A DNA stretch of 64,000 nt. It comes from Branchiostoma floridae. Lineage: Eukaryota > Chordata > Leptocardii > Amphioxiformes > Branchiostomatidae. The stretch spans positions 8,851,400 through 8,915,399 of the forward strand of contig NC_049989.1 of the NCBI RefSeq assembly GCF_000003815.2. Direction: 5' to 3'. The translations under genes were made by a program, and so were the position numbers. This document shows positions 1 through 14,100 of the stretch, piece by piece. The stretch's first letter is position 1. Every line of letters begins with the position of its first letter. The notes beneath the pieces are model-generated. The model searched no databases. It worked only from the letters and a program-made list of their open reading frames with translations, and was not told the origin of the DNA.

Positions 1-871
1 TAAGATTTTGTATTGCTAGTTATTGAGGTGAGAGTTATTGAAAGAATAATTGAAATGAATAGTAAATAGTTGGATGACTTGTTGGGATGAATGTGCCTTT
101 TTTTTCTACAGTCATCTATACACTTGACCTTGTTCTTTGATTACCAATGAGCTGTATGCAGAAGTACTGCAGATGTGTATGATGTAAACTATACAGTCAT
201 GTATATTAGTATATGTAGCAGTAAGTGCAAAGTATATCATAAGGTGAATTCTAGCAATGGCAAACACTATTGCTATATGTTATTGCATGGATATTATTCC
301 TGTAAGTCACACGTAGAACAGAATAGCAAAGAATGTTGTTTGTACTTCAAGAATCAAGTCACACCAGTTCTTTTCCGTGGTTTTTCGAAAATGAATTCAA
401 CATGAAAACAGACAACTTGGAGAAAAGTCGCGCTGTGTGTATACAGGTACTGACTTTCTACTCAGATTCTGTTTCCATGTTGAAATTCTTGTTCAGGATC
501 ATTCTTTAAAATCGGAGAACCAAAGAAATCTTACTGGTGTGACCTTAGAATGGAAATTACCTTCAGAGAGTCTAGAATGTGACTCAAGTGTTTCTGCAGT
601 GAGTATAGATTGTTGGGATAACAGAAAGAACAGAACACAAAGACACACAAGAAACAAAAGAAGAAAGAATGGTTCATGAAAATGAGAACTGTACCAACAA
701 CAAAGTATGCACAACAACCCAAAATGCCACAAATTCAAAGGGAAATGACAACAATCAAGGAAACACAATACATAACACTGTGTACTTTTGTTCTGTCTTG
801 TGAAACACAAGTTATGCAATATTAGCAAATTCAGACACATGATGCTGAATCAGATCAAACATTCAACTTAC
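1..871. other. KSR intron, nothing recognised
   Basis: This AT-rich stretch follows the splice donor of the exon ending at 872 (minus strand, GTAAGT). I found no exon with good splice sites and no repeat here. The next KSR exon, expected to open the kinase-like domain, is not visible. Confidence 0.5.
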
Positions 872-3800
872 GCTGTTCTGTCGAGTGGGCCAACTTCTCT
901 CCATCGGGTCCACATCACTGTCTATAGAGTCTACTTGTTGTAGGGTCTTCAACGTATCGCTCTGTAGAATACAAAGGGAAATTATTTAGACAATGGATGA
1001 AACGTTGTGAATACTCTGACAGAGGGTAACCTCCAACAGAGTATTGTAGTTGGACAAGCTGCATAAGACCACAGTGATAAGTTTAATGAACTCATACATT
1101 GTACCAGGTAGAACCACTAAGTGAGGTGGGATCATTAACATGCTCGAGGTGTGGCTCTCCAAAACAACTCATGGGATGTCCCTAACCTAAGCCACATGTA
1201 TGTAATTTTGTGTGGGTCAAGTGCCCTTCCCAAGGGCAAAATATGCTAGAGATTTAAAACCCAGAGACTTCATATACTTAGTCAACCTCCTTCACAACAA
1301 GGCCTTTGTGAGTCTAGTCTTCCTACATGGGTAATTTCAAAATGAGCTCTTGCCTCCTTTTCAATAAAAACGTAAAGAAAGACTGAAAAGAGTGCACTTA
1401 CATCGGCTACTTCTGTCTTATCACTACCCTGAGACTCTTCACTCTTAACGGTGTCTTCACTCTTCACTGTGTCTACTGTGTCAGTCCTGTGGGGAAGACA
1501 GAAGCAATCATGAAAATGGCACAGCACAGTAAAAATTGGTATTTCCTTGGTACTGAAATTATGGTAGTCATACAAGAATGGAAGGCGCTTCGATCCTTTG
1601 ACTAAAGCTGAGTTCTGTACTGATTTCCTAGGGAGCTGCCAGCAAACGTTTGACTTGGTAACATCAAAGGAACAAACAATACTGCATTGCAGATCAGATG
1701 ACTACTTGCCGTTGACATGGTGAGATAGCCACGTAATCAGATCTCTTACATAGCACTAAGAAGTTTGTCTGGAACTATCAGGTAGAACACAGGACTAACA
1801 GGGACTGAGGTCTCTTTGCAATACTGAGTGCAGTACACAGATGTACTCTTTGTTCTACTCTTGTTGTTTCCTGTATCCAGGGATTCAAAAGGGTCCCAGA
1901 AAACATCATAAAATGATATCTAGTATTAGAAATGTTAGTTTAAACAAAGCTGTACAGCATTTACATGTAATGTCATAGGGAATGGAATGGATTGTGACTT
2001 AAGCATTTTTTGACATGTATAGATCTGCTGACCTATTCAAGTAACCTTTATGAAGTGTGTATAGTTCACATATGATAATGTGTCTATAAAAACAGCATGC
2101 TTGACCTGCAATCAATTGAAATGCAAATAGAGACACCAACATGGCAATTAGAACCAGTCCACCACTATGATATAAAAAGTGAGTGAAACCTGTCTATAGA
2201 GACTTATAAGAACAAGCTACATATTGGCATTTAAATGAGACTTCAATAGATCTAGAAGTTGGTGCAGTCGGTATACTCACAGGTGTTTACAGTTTAAAAT
2301 GATGTCTCCTCTGCCTTGACTGTCCACCTCTGAACCTGACAGACTTGATGTTACATCTGGAACATTGAGGAAAACAGATACTTTTAACAAGTACTTTGGG
2401 GCTAGACAGTAAAGCACTGTGTAGTCAAAGTCTTCTTTCAAAAGCTTGAAAACAGATTGTACCAAATTCAGAAAGAAAGAAACAGCCAGCAATTGTACTT
2501 CAAATGTCAAATGAACAAAACTGCACTGCGTGAGACATGCTATGTCAGGAGCTAGAAAAAAACTCATGCAATGCAGATCAAATCTGCTAGGTGGCACTGT
2601 TACACCACTGCCTTACCTGGGAACCTGAAGGCCTGCCTGGTCATGGGAGACGGCTGGGAGTCGCTGGAGGAAGGCTGGAAGGGACTGGAGGGTGTGGAGG
2701 AGGTTGTGGAGGAAGGGTTGGAGCTGGAGTCTCCATGGGGGAAAGGAGGAACCTGCATCTGATCCTGCGTTAAACAGACAATTCTGTCAGTAGAATATAC
2801 AGTCAAAGCTGTATTAGCGGCCACCTTTGCATAACGGCCACCTGCCCATAGTGGCCACTTTTTGTTGGTCCCTTGGATTCGTAATGATTAAGAAATAGGC
2901 TTAGCGACCACCTGTCCAACGCGGCCACGGCCACACGATTTCCGGTCCCGCAGGTACAAAAACACTGCCGATTACGGCCACGCGGACCGCTGATCTATGT
3001 TTCGGCACGCGTTCGGCCATATACAGCGGCCGTATCGTCACCCTACGCCGGATTTAAAACCTCTTTGACTTATTTTCAAAACAAAACTTCGTAAACTGGC
3101 GCTACCCATACCTGCTGACAAACGAGGTCATGTACGGTCAATAGACGACACCAATATTACGGAGGTAAATTGTGTTAAAGTTACGTTCTAATACACTATC
3201 GCTTAGATTAATTTACATCACAAAAATTTCTAAATAATTGTTACAAAGACAAAATGATATGAACTTCAGACTATGGTGGATTGTATTCTTACATTTATCA
3301 AGAGATAAGTCTAAAATGACGTGACTTTTCTTGTGAGTACCACATTAGCATAATGGGCGAATCTGACGTGTGAACGGGAGCGGGAACATACGGATGGCGA
3401 AGTATCAAAGGATACAAGACGAAAGATCAAAGAAATAGGACGATACCGGTCTCTTCAGACAATATCAACTGTAAAACATTTAAAACTTTTTATAGCTTTT
3501 ATTTTCTTAATACATATAGTGTAAAAATCATTGCAGTACATGTACATGTACAGTACTGTATTATGTGAATAGAGATCAGTGGGTACTAAAACCATGTGTA
3601 TTATTGCTTGTGGTCAATTAATTAGCATATTCTCTATAGTGGCCACCTCTCTATAGTGGCCAATTTTGACCAGTCCCTTGAGTGGCCGCTATAGACAGGT
3701 TTGACTGTATCTGGTGAATATTCTCTTTGAAAGATGGACTTAAAACCTTTGGTAGAAAAAATACACAGTTTTACTGACCCTAACTTTCTCCTTATGACTC

Positions 3801-6800
3801 CATGTTCGGTACTTGTAGTCAGCAGCATTGTGTGTCCAGGCTCCGATAGACCCCACGTGGTCGACTGTCTGATTCTGGTTCACTCTCAGCTCAGCACAGG
3901 ACGGCTCTGACGACGTCCGGTGGACTTTGTTAGGGTGGATGTCTGTATTCAGATCAGGACTGTGCCCTAATGAAAAAACAAAGAGCTACAGTCATGGGTA
4001 CAGGCTGACATAATGTGATAATGGCTTTCAGTTCCAGCCAAGACAATGCCTCCTTCCCTGAGGCGTCGCCAAAAATATTCACAACTGAATCAAAGACAAA
4101 AATTAAAATGGCAAGAAACTGGGAAAAAAGGAATCAAAGGATGGAAGGATTCACAAATCATCCCAAACAAAGACATACAACTCAGAATCCAACAAGTCAA
4201 TTCAACATTATGATCTGCCAATCAAATGAAATGTAAAACAAGTGTTAGTACATGCACGGCAAGAAAAGGTTAAAAGGAAAGAAAAGGCACAAAAGAAGCA
4301 GATACCTGTTGGTATGGGCTTTCTTTCTAACTTAGGAGAGTTTGTTGTCCCAGCTGAGGAAGTGAAAGTATATGTAACAAGTAAGGTAGAGAATATCAGA
4401 GTGCCAGGCAGTGGAAGTGTCTATACATAAAGACAATGTAGGCGTCAAATATTATTTTCCTCCTACTTGCAATATAGTGGTCAGAATACTTTTCCCCTGC
4501 AAACTCTTTTTAAGAGTTATAACAATTTTTATGAGTGGAAATAGCACTAGAAATAACAAGTGAGGACACAAGGAAATAGAGGTGCAAAATCATTAGGAAA
4601 ACTGCATGCCTTTTGTGCAGTAAATGTACACCACAAAGTACTTAGATGAAACAAGAAGTTAATGAAGTGATGCTGAAACTTGATTGGCCAATCAGATATT
4701 TGACTGGCCTGTTCTTAGCCAATCACAGATAAGAAAGGTGGCAGAGACTTGTTATGATTGGACTGCCCCAGTTTTGACCCCACTGTGCCGTACCTTGTAA
4801 GGTATCGCGGAAGACTTTCTCTAGATCAGGGGGAAGACCACAGGAGGGGGGCGCTCTCTGGGCACACTTGTGATGACACTTCACCCTAAAAAAAAAACAC
4901 CAAGAAAAACACAATTATTAAACAATACATTTATTACAGTAGGCAATTGTAGTTAATTATCTCAAAATCTGTAAATCCGATAAGGTTGGTCCTTTCACTA
5001 AAGTTTCAGTTCAAAAATATTAATTCACTGTCTGAACCAACAGATCATTTCTTCTTTGTTACTCCTTCTTGCCAGCCTTTCTTCTTTCCTAAATAACTTC
5101 TCTTTCTAGCACATAATGACATTAAACATATTGACTTTGATAATTTGACCATGTTTGCACAATATACCAATTGTATAAATCCACTCAAGTGTGAAAATAT
5201 TCATCTCACAGTAGATGTTATGGAAGAATATTGCTACATTTTCTGGTCTGCATTTCTGACAGATTCTCTACCCCAACATCTTTCTTGTAGATTGTGGAGA
5301 TGTGAAAAGTTGGAGAAACAGACACGTACTTGCAATCTTTACACTTGAAACCTTTGAACATGATGGCTTTATTGCAGTAGAAGCAGGTCTGAGTCATCCA
5401 GAACTGGTTCTTCACCCATCTGCAATTAGAGCAGAAACCATTTTGTTAGAGTGTGTCTGTCAAAAAGTGACAAAACAGGAAGATACGGCGGTATCATAGA
5501 GACAAATAAGAATTCTATATACATACTCAATTTTGTTTAGTTAAGACTGGAGGAGGGTCTAGTATAAGCTTTACACACTTTTCCCCACCTCCTTGTTTTA
5601 TCTACTGTTATTTTAATATATCATGTTGTATGTAATATTTTGTTGTGCAAATGAATCAAACAAAACAAAGCAATACATAATGTGTGAAAAATTTGTGGTT
5701 GAGACTTGAAAGGATTGTTTCACAATCAAATCAGTACTAGTGATCACCTCTATATAAAGACCACCTGGACATTGTGGCCATGTTATGGTTATTTTTTCCC
5801 ATTAACCTAAGCATTAAGAATGAGATCTATAGTTATTTACAAACTGTCTGATGTTATATTTTCTGGAGCGATCCCTTGGATGTTCAATACTAGGACATGG
5901 TTAACATGTGGCATCTATCAATAGATTTAGCAGCGTTCTCGATAGTTAGAAATTGACATTAATTTCCAGCAGTTCCAAACTGTATGCATGTAAGGGAGAA
6001 GACCAAACCAGTCAAACATTGTACCTTAACTTGAAAGTTCATCTGTGTTAGAAGAAGTCATTATTATACCAGTTAAACTGTAATAACCAACACAAAAATT
6101 GCACTCACCCAGATTTTGACTGAAAAGCACCAGTCTTTGTCAAGGAATGAACAGTCCACTGCTGTCGTGACGTCACGTTATGTAGATAGAACACATGATC
6201 CACTGCTTACTGAGTCACGTGTTCATCACGACAGCAGTGGACTGTTCATTCCTTGACAAAGACTGGTGCTGTTCAGTCAAAAATTTGGGTGAGACCAATT
6301 TTTGTGTTGGAAATTATAGTTTAACTAGTTCAATAAAAACATTGTACCTGTGGTTAATGGAGTGCCCCATACTCCTGCCCACCCTGGCACCGGGCGATCG
6401 AGGTGGCATCACGGGAAGTGTTGCTGAAACAAAACAACAACATTTTAAAATCCTCAAAAAAAACTTTCTTCAATCCTTTGAATGATGCCCACATAAGGTA
6501 AAGAAATCTAACCGCAGATGGGGACAAAACATGATGCTTTTTCGTTAGTTTCGTTAGTGGGTTTTCTAAGGCTCAAGTATTTTTGCCCAAACACACCAGG
6601 TCACCAGGTCACTCTTCTTGAGAAGTATGTTGGGTTCTGTGCAGAGGTTTGATGCCCAGAAGAGCAGTCCCTCCAACCTTACCTCCCCTCTGAACGGACA
6701 AAGCAATTCTTTCCAGGCACAAGACTTGGGCTGATGGCTCGATTGAATTTGAACTAGATGTGGTGAGATGCAGAGTGCCCAAATCACGTACCATGCGGAC

Positions 6801-9800
6801 ACAACTGTGTAAGAAACCTCGAAAAAGATTTGTTTCCCAGGGTTGTACAACGGTCTACTAGCCTGATTGTCCAGAACAAGTGAGAGAGCCCATCAGGCAA
6901 GCACATGTCCTACCCCATTTGCACGATCAGGCAAGTAAGATTTTCGCATGAGTGAGATTTTCATATACTTCTAACTTTTTACAGTCATGCATTGGTCAAC
7001 ACAGAAAAGTTAAGAGCCAATGATAAACGAATACCATCACTGGAAGTGATAAAATCATTTTATTTTCGGGCAAGAGAAAATTTGACTTCGGTAAGTAAAC
7101 GTTTTAACTTGCCTGATATGACAAGTGAATTTTAGAAAATTTCTCCAATGCTGGTTCCCTACCTGATCTACTGTTGTAGTCCTCAGCAGTAGGGTTGTTC
7201 CAGTATGGCCCAGGGGAGGAGCTCCTGACAGGAGAGGTGAGGGGGGGAGAGTGTCTGGTGTTGAGGCGGTTCTCCGACTCGGACACGCCCTTCTGTAAGC
7301 CTGTCTCCCAGCTGCCTCCCATGCTGTCTTGGATCTTCAGGTTACTTGGTTTGGACTTCCCTCGTCTGGGGAGGGAAAAATGAATCAAGACAATCCATTT
7401 TGTCCCTTCTTCAAATACACTCTTCCACAGTTTCTGACAAAAATACCCCTCAACTGCAAAAGAATGCAAACCTATATCGCTTCTTCCCAGCTGCAAAAGC
7501 TATCAGCCACTCCAAAATTACAAGATCACAGTATGACCTGACAGAACATGTAATAACTAGATGTTCCATTAGAAGGAAATCTACTGAGAGCCCCATTTGG
7601 TAAAAGTACCTTTCCATACCAAATATTATTAGAAACCAACAATGGAAACTAGGTCCAAATCATGTCCACAAATACACACACAAAGCCACCAAACAACTAT
7701 GCCACAAATACACACACAAATAAAGACACCAAAAAAGATACTGTTTTCACTGTCAAGGTAATTGTCAAGTAACTAACTTTTGCTAGCAACATCGTATTCT
7801 CAATTTCCTCATTACAGCTGTTTAACAACATTTGTAAGAACTTAATGAACAAGGCAACCAAAGCCTACCAAATGGTTCAAAAGCGCATTTGACATAATAA
7901 ATAAGCCATGAGTTTGCTTCAAAGTGCAGTCCAAAATGACTTACTTGGGAAGGGTTCCTCCCACCAGTACATTATAGTCTTCTATTTTGTTTGTGGTTCT
8001 GTGTGTTAGCTGTGCTTCGTGAGATCTACTTCTGGTGAGGGGGTTGAGCTGGTACTCCGGTAGCTGTAGGTTACTCTTGGAGGGAGGGGGGGTGCCTGGG
8101 GTCTTCATCTTCTTCTGTATGACTCTCAGCGGTGGGGTCGCAGGGGGGGTCGGTCGACGAGTCAGAATCGTTGGCGTGGAAGGCGGAGTCATCCCCGCAT
8201 TCGTCAAATACGACGGTGAAAGAGGAAACTCCTCGTCCTCTGATATATAAGTCTCGGAGTCCCCGGTGCTGGGGTATAGCGTACGGTCGTGGGTGTCGGA
8301 CGCACGTCTGTCCGGCGTGCGGAGGGTCGGCGTTTGTGGCGGATCACGGTCGCCGAAGTCGGCAGGCATGGAGGAGGTGGATGGCCGTTTAGGCGGCGTG
8401 TTAGGGCTACCACTAAAGCCGCCCGCCCAAGACTCCCAGTACAAGTCTGTTGTAGAGTCACCTTTGCACTGTAATTCTGTTGATGGGACAGAGATCAAGT
8501 AATTAACAACACTAATCAGTAAGTAATATCACTGTTTATCTAACCACATTATCATCACACTTAACTCACGATATGGGTACTGTAGTCTTATATAAAAAAT
8601 ATGTCATTGTATACAAAAATTTGAAGAAAACTAGAAAGGCAACATTTTTGAAAAAAATGCAGGATGTGGGCGAAGGGAAAAGAAAGGAAAAATCGCAAGA
8701 AAAGAAACAACTAGAATGACAACATTTTCGCGAAAATGCAGCAAGTCTTTCCCGTGGCCTTTTTTGAAGTTTAAGTCAAACTATCTTACACACAATAATA
8801 ATTGCCATTAGGTGCCCCGTATTCTCGGTTCACCCCTATTCTCGGCCTTTACCTGACGTCACGGGTTGTGCTGTGTAGCAATTATAAAGCTGAAATTCAT
8901 GATCAGGTTCAGGTCCGGTACCGTACCGTAGCCTCCATTCCAAATTTGACTTAACGCCGCAGGCGACAGACATCGACGATACAGTATTTGGCTGCCGGTA
9001 TGGTCCGAGGTGTTGACGAGCCCCCCTCCCCACATGGACCGTCCGACCGTTTAAACGCCGTCTTTTGAGGGCAGTTAAAAAATAAATAAAAAGGCGTGTA
9101 AACTGTAAAATTGTTGTAAATATCAAAAAAGAAAAAAAAAGGACAACTAAAAGAAAGTTGTTCCCGCCCGGAATCGAACCAGGGTTGACCTAGCGAAAAA
9201 AGCGCAAATGTAGCTGGTGCTTTAGCCATTCGGCCAAGCTTGCCGTAACGTTATTTTGCCGGCATTTTAACAGGTACATGTATACAAATGCAATGCGTAG
9301 CTTGAACACGTCCGTTCACTGTTTAATTTGCAAGATTCCAAGGTCCCATTTTCTGAAGATAATGTTTTTCTGTGCAAATTTATCAATCTTGTTCATTCCG
9401 TGGCGGGCAACTTCTTCCTTGAGCGCCTGTTTGGTCGAATGCATGGCCGATTTACTGCCGCGTCTCAGCTGCTATTATAAAACTGGATGCCGAATGACAT
9501 TTTGTGTTCTCTGCGTTGATAGGTCCAGCTCTGACGTACACCCGAGACAGTCTGAATTTAGGCCAATCAAAAAGCTGGGAACGCGGAGTATTTGCTAACA
9601 GCTTCCATTTTTCTGAGTTTTGATTGGCTATTATCAAAATGGATGCCGATTGTGTCCTGCGCGTTGATAGGTTCACCTCTGACGTACAACCGAGAAAGTG
9701 CGACTTTAGGCCAATCAAAAAGCTTGAAACATGGAGTACATGGAGGCTTCCATTTGTTTCTGATTTCCGGTGAAATACTTGTAAGAAAACTATATGTGTG

Positions 9801-11066
9801 GCTTCGCCCACATAAAAAAGGCTTCAATTGAAAAAGTACTGCTAAAAATATCAGATCAGTTTTGGGTATGTTTCTGAGTATAGAAAATGTGTGCAGACCT
9901 TATCACAACATTTTTAGTCACATGTTAACAGTACTAGTATTGCTTTTGCAGTCAACTTTGCAAATGGGTAACTGTACTTAATTCACAGAAGTCCACTCTA
10001 GAATACACAATATGTTCAGAGCACTTCGATTTCACAGCGTGGCAAAAATCATGTTCTTGAAACAATAGTCACTGTGGTGGAAGTGAACAAACATTTGCAG
10101 ATGTTGACTTAATCAAGAATACCGTAAAAATATGATAGCAAGCAATCTGTACGGACCTGTGAAGGTTCTAAGATGATTGACAGCTGACAGAAGCCTGATG
10201 GTCTCCCCTTCCTCTGCTCCATAGTAACTCATCAGTGACACGATCTCCACTTTAGTCATCTTCAGCAGGTCTTCCAACGAGATTTTCTTATTTTCAATTC
10301 CCTGTGGAAAACATAATTATATGTTGCTTAAACGGTTTCTCCTGTTAAACTTTGAATTCTATTTTCCGTTATAGTTAAAAGCCAATTTTAGCAAGCACCA
10401 TAAGGAAATTTGGAGGAATATTTCTATTTTTTTTCTATTTCAACTTCCTCAAGTTTAACATATTTTTGCAATTCAATCACATTTCAAGCATCCATGGCAA
10501 GTTTAACATATAGAATATAACATATGGTGTATTCTGCGTCACCCTCACAAAAAAAAAACCCACACATTTTACTTTTTAGTGTCAAATGCACCAGAAGATG
10601 TGAAAAATTGTAACAACAATCCCAATGTCTGAATCCGTAATTGGAATTTCTGAATCAGGTAGAACTGCCCTACAGTGCTAAACATACCACCAACACCTGC
10701 ATAATTACGTACCCTTATTGCCACAGGTTGTATGTCAACGACCTCCAGCCACTGTTTGACAGACGGGTATCTCTGTAGCTCACTGGTTCTCTGGTCCTCG
10801 GGAACCTTGTTCTTCGCCTGCAGCTGCTTACTGAACAGCTTCACTAACTTGCCCTGTAAGGAGGAAATATTAGAAACATTGACCTCTTGAAAGCTTCTTC
10901 AGCTATGCTGTCCTCAAAGTCAAACACATAAACACACGTGTACACAGACACGTGCACACACACATACACACACACACACACACACAGTCACAGACATGCA
11001 CAATCACACACAGACAAGTAGTGAAGTACACACACACACACATACATACACAGATACACACATCAT

Positions 11067-11121
<55 letters not shown>

Positions 11122-14100
11122 GGATAAAATGTATAAATGTATGGGAGACATCAGGAGAGAACCTATTTGATACTGAGCAGAACATGCTGTATCAGTGTAT
11201 GTACCGGCATACAAATTGAAGAGCCTCAAAAAGCCTAGTGGGAGAAATACTGCAAAACGATTTATTTTGTAGACGGAGGGGAGGTGTTTTAAGTTCACTG
11301 TTGAAACAATTCTGTTGCGAAGCACATGTAGCTAAATGTAGTAATAAGATATGATAACATATATATTTGTTGTATCATGGTTTCAGTATGTGAAACAGCC
11401 TGTGAAAACTACAAACTTACTAGTACAATAACTATTTCAAGAGTCAGAAGTATATATATATATATAGTTTGTAACCTAGAAGTTTTTCAGTTCAGTACAC
11501 AGACAATCCAACTCCAAGAGTCTTTTCAATATTCAGGTCTGAGTCTAAAAATACACTGAGTGCTTTGCCTTTGCCTACATAAAAAGTAAAGACAGTCAGA
11601 CAGCAAATACAAGTTCTATTTTGAGCAGACACTTCTATTTTAGATGCCAAAGTTATGTGCTGGGATGAACTTCAGTGCCATGAGGGATTATTGGCCTTGT
11701 TTAGCACTGACCGCACAGTCTTTGCATAAAGAATTACGTTTCTAAAAATAACGTCAAGATGCTACAAGTATTATGCAGTCTCTAAAAATACTAGTACTAG
11801 GCTAAATCTGCCTGTGTCTTCTATTTTTGCAAGAAGAAAAAGAATATTTACAATATAGATGTAGAATATGGACTCTAACGTGTATGAAATACAATTCTAT
11901 ATAGGAGAATTCAAACACAAAGCTGGAAGTAACACCTGAACATGCAGGTTTACTTAAAATTTAAGTTAAAAGCTCGTAAAACTGAAGTTGTGCATGTATT
12001 TCTGATGTCTACATGTACCGAGTACTACCTACACCTGATCCATGACATAACCAGCTCCACACAGAGTATCAGGACTGGTCATGTAATGTTCAGTCAGTTC
12101 TAGCCCTAAAAATTGCCCTTAATTTTTCATAGTGGAATTTTTTTTAGCAGATTGCAAGATTCTAAATCATATCACAAAGTACGATAGGAAACATCTTTAA
12201 AACTAAGTGATAACAATATCAGACATCTATAAAACGATTACAACTAGTACAATCAGGTACAATGACTGAATGAGTCCGGTGCAGGTAATTTTCAATATAT
12301 ATATATCAGGGCTCGAAATACACTTTTCAGTCAACTTGCACCAGTGCAAGTTAAGCCAAAGGTAACTTGCACCAAAAGAAACTTACTTGCACAACCCAAA
12401 ATAGTGAACTGTTGAATTTTGATATTTGTTTTCCAAAGCGTATTTTATTTTGGATTTCAAATTGTACAACAAATGTGAATTTAGGCTTAATTTAAGACAA
12501 TTCAATGTCTACAAGTTGATAAGATCAATAGATTTCTTCTGGACTCTTTGAGTGACTTCCATCACTATTCCTAACCATCGCTAGAACAACTCAATACAAA
12601 CACATATAACTGGAAAATCCAGTTGATCATATCAAAGTCACTAAATTGTATGCAAAATGTATTTACTCATATGCAAATCAAGGTAAGACAACACCATAGG
12701 AATCATTAGCATTGTAGAGATGGAATTGTCTTCAAATTTTGTTTACCTGGATGTCTAACCAAGTTTAGAAATAACAAATTTAGGCTATTTTTTTATTCAG
12801 TGTTGTTTTCTTTTACCTTTCAATGGCAGACAATATTCTTGGTGTGTGTAAGCTTTTTCTAAAGTCAGGTATTAGTGGATAAAAGTAACTTGCACTGGTG
12901 CAAGTTTGGTCCAAACTTACTTGCACCACACCAATTTTACATGCACAAACTTGCATATGCATGTGGTATTTCGAGCCCTGATTATATATATTATATATAT
13001 ATATATTGAGACCTGCAAATAATATCTATGTTATGTCTGGATTTAACAGTAACATAACCTGAATAACAATTGTGTTAAACTCTATTTACAATTTTGAATG
13101 AGGAATCTCACATCAGTCACAATGAATCCTATTATCAATTCAAAGTAGACCGTATTGTTCTATTTGTAGCTACATAAGGGACTGGTCGATATTTAGCGGG
13201 GGGGGAGGGCCGGTCGTCAGAGGGGGGAGGGCCTAGGAAAAAAAATTTGAGCCGGGGGGAGGGCCTAGGAAAAAAGATTTGAGCCGGGGGGAGGGCCTAG
13301 GAAAAATTTTTTATCGGACTACCAGCAAAATTTGTCCCTCAAAATGCCGGAAATTGGCGTTTCAGAGGGTCAAGATTTCAAAATTCCCCAGGCCTCCACA
13401 AGCTTGAGACGCCTCGCACCCGAGGTTCGGCGCCCGACATGGTAAAAAGAAAAAGGCCGGTGGCTCGCCGCTCCACATGTTGAAAATTCGCTCAGTAATA
13501 TTTCACTGCCGCGCCTTTGACTATATCTCTGTTTAACACCGCTACAATGTTGTAAAAATATTGATGTTACAGTGTTTATTTACCGTTTTAACGCTTGTAT
13601 TAATAGAGGTGGGCGGAGAAAATATCAGTCAAATTTGTTTTCCTTTCTTATGAAGCTGGCGCGGCAAAGGCAGGAAGCCGATAAAGTTACCAAAATGCGA
13701 TGTAAAATATAACGTTGCTTCCGGTTTGCAATGCTACCATTCAGTCACGGTGACAAAATTTAGCGTACTTGCATATCTAGTCAACATCTGCGCACCAACA
13801 CATGCCGGTATTTTCCTCATATTTTACCACAAAAATGACGTGAAAATGCGTATTTTTTTTCATAATTTGGAACCCTCTGGAAGATGACTTGCGACAAAGT
13901 GCCGTCTGTGAAACGGCCTGTGAGACTTGTGAATTCAGCTTTAAACTGCGTTTCATGTCGCTTTCTCTCGCTGTACATTGTCAGCAAACTTGTGTGTTTG
14001 GAGATCAAAATCTTTGTCGACAATGTTTAATTTGCTTAGAAGGAAAAAAGACGGCTGTCACAGGGCTTGGCGCATCGTGAGGGCTTGGAATATTTTGCTT

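Noticed and set aside
872-961. KSR kinase-like domain within the window
   Set aside because: The last exon found ends just before the domain; no kinase motifs appear in 1-871 on either strand.
7941-8498. Independent 185-residue gene
   Set aside because: It is KSR exon 4 plus intron read-through; the 5' part before ELQCKGD is intron.
10903-11325. 140-codon Cys/Val-rich reading frame on the minus strand
   Set aside because: It is translation of the (AC)n microsatellite, with no splice or coding signals.
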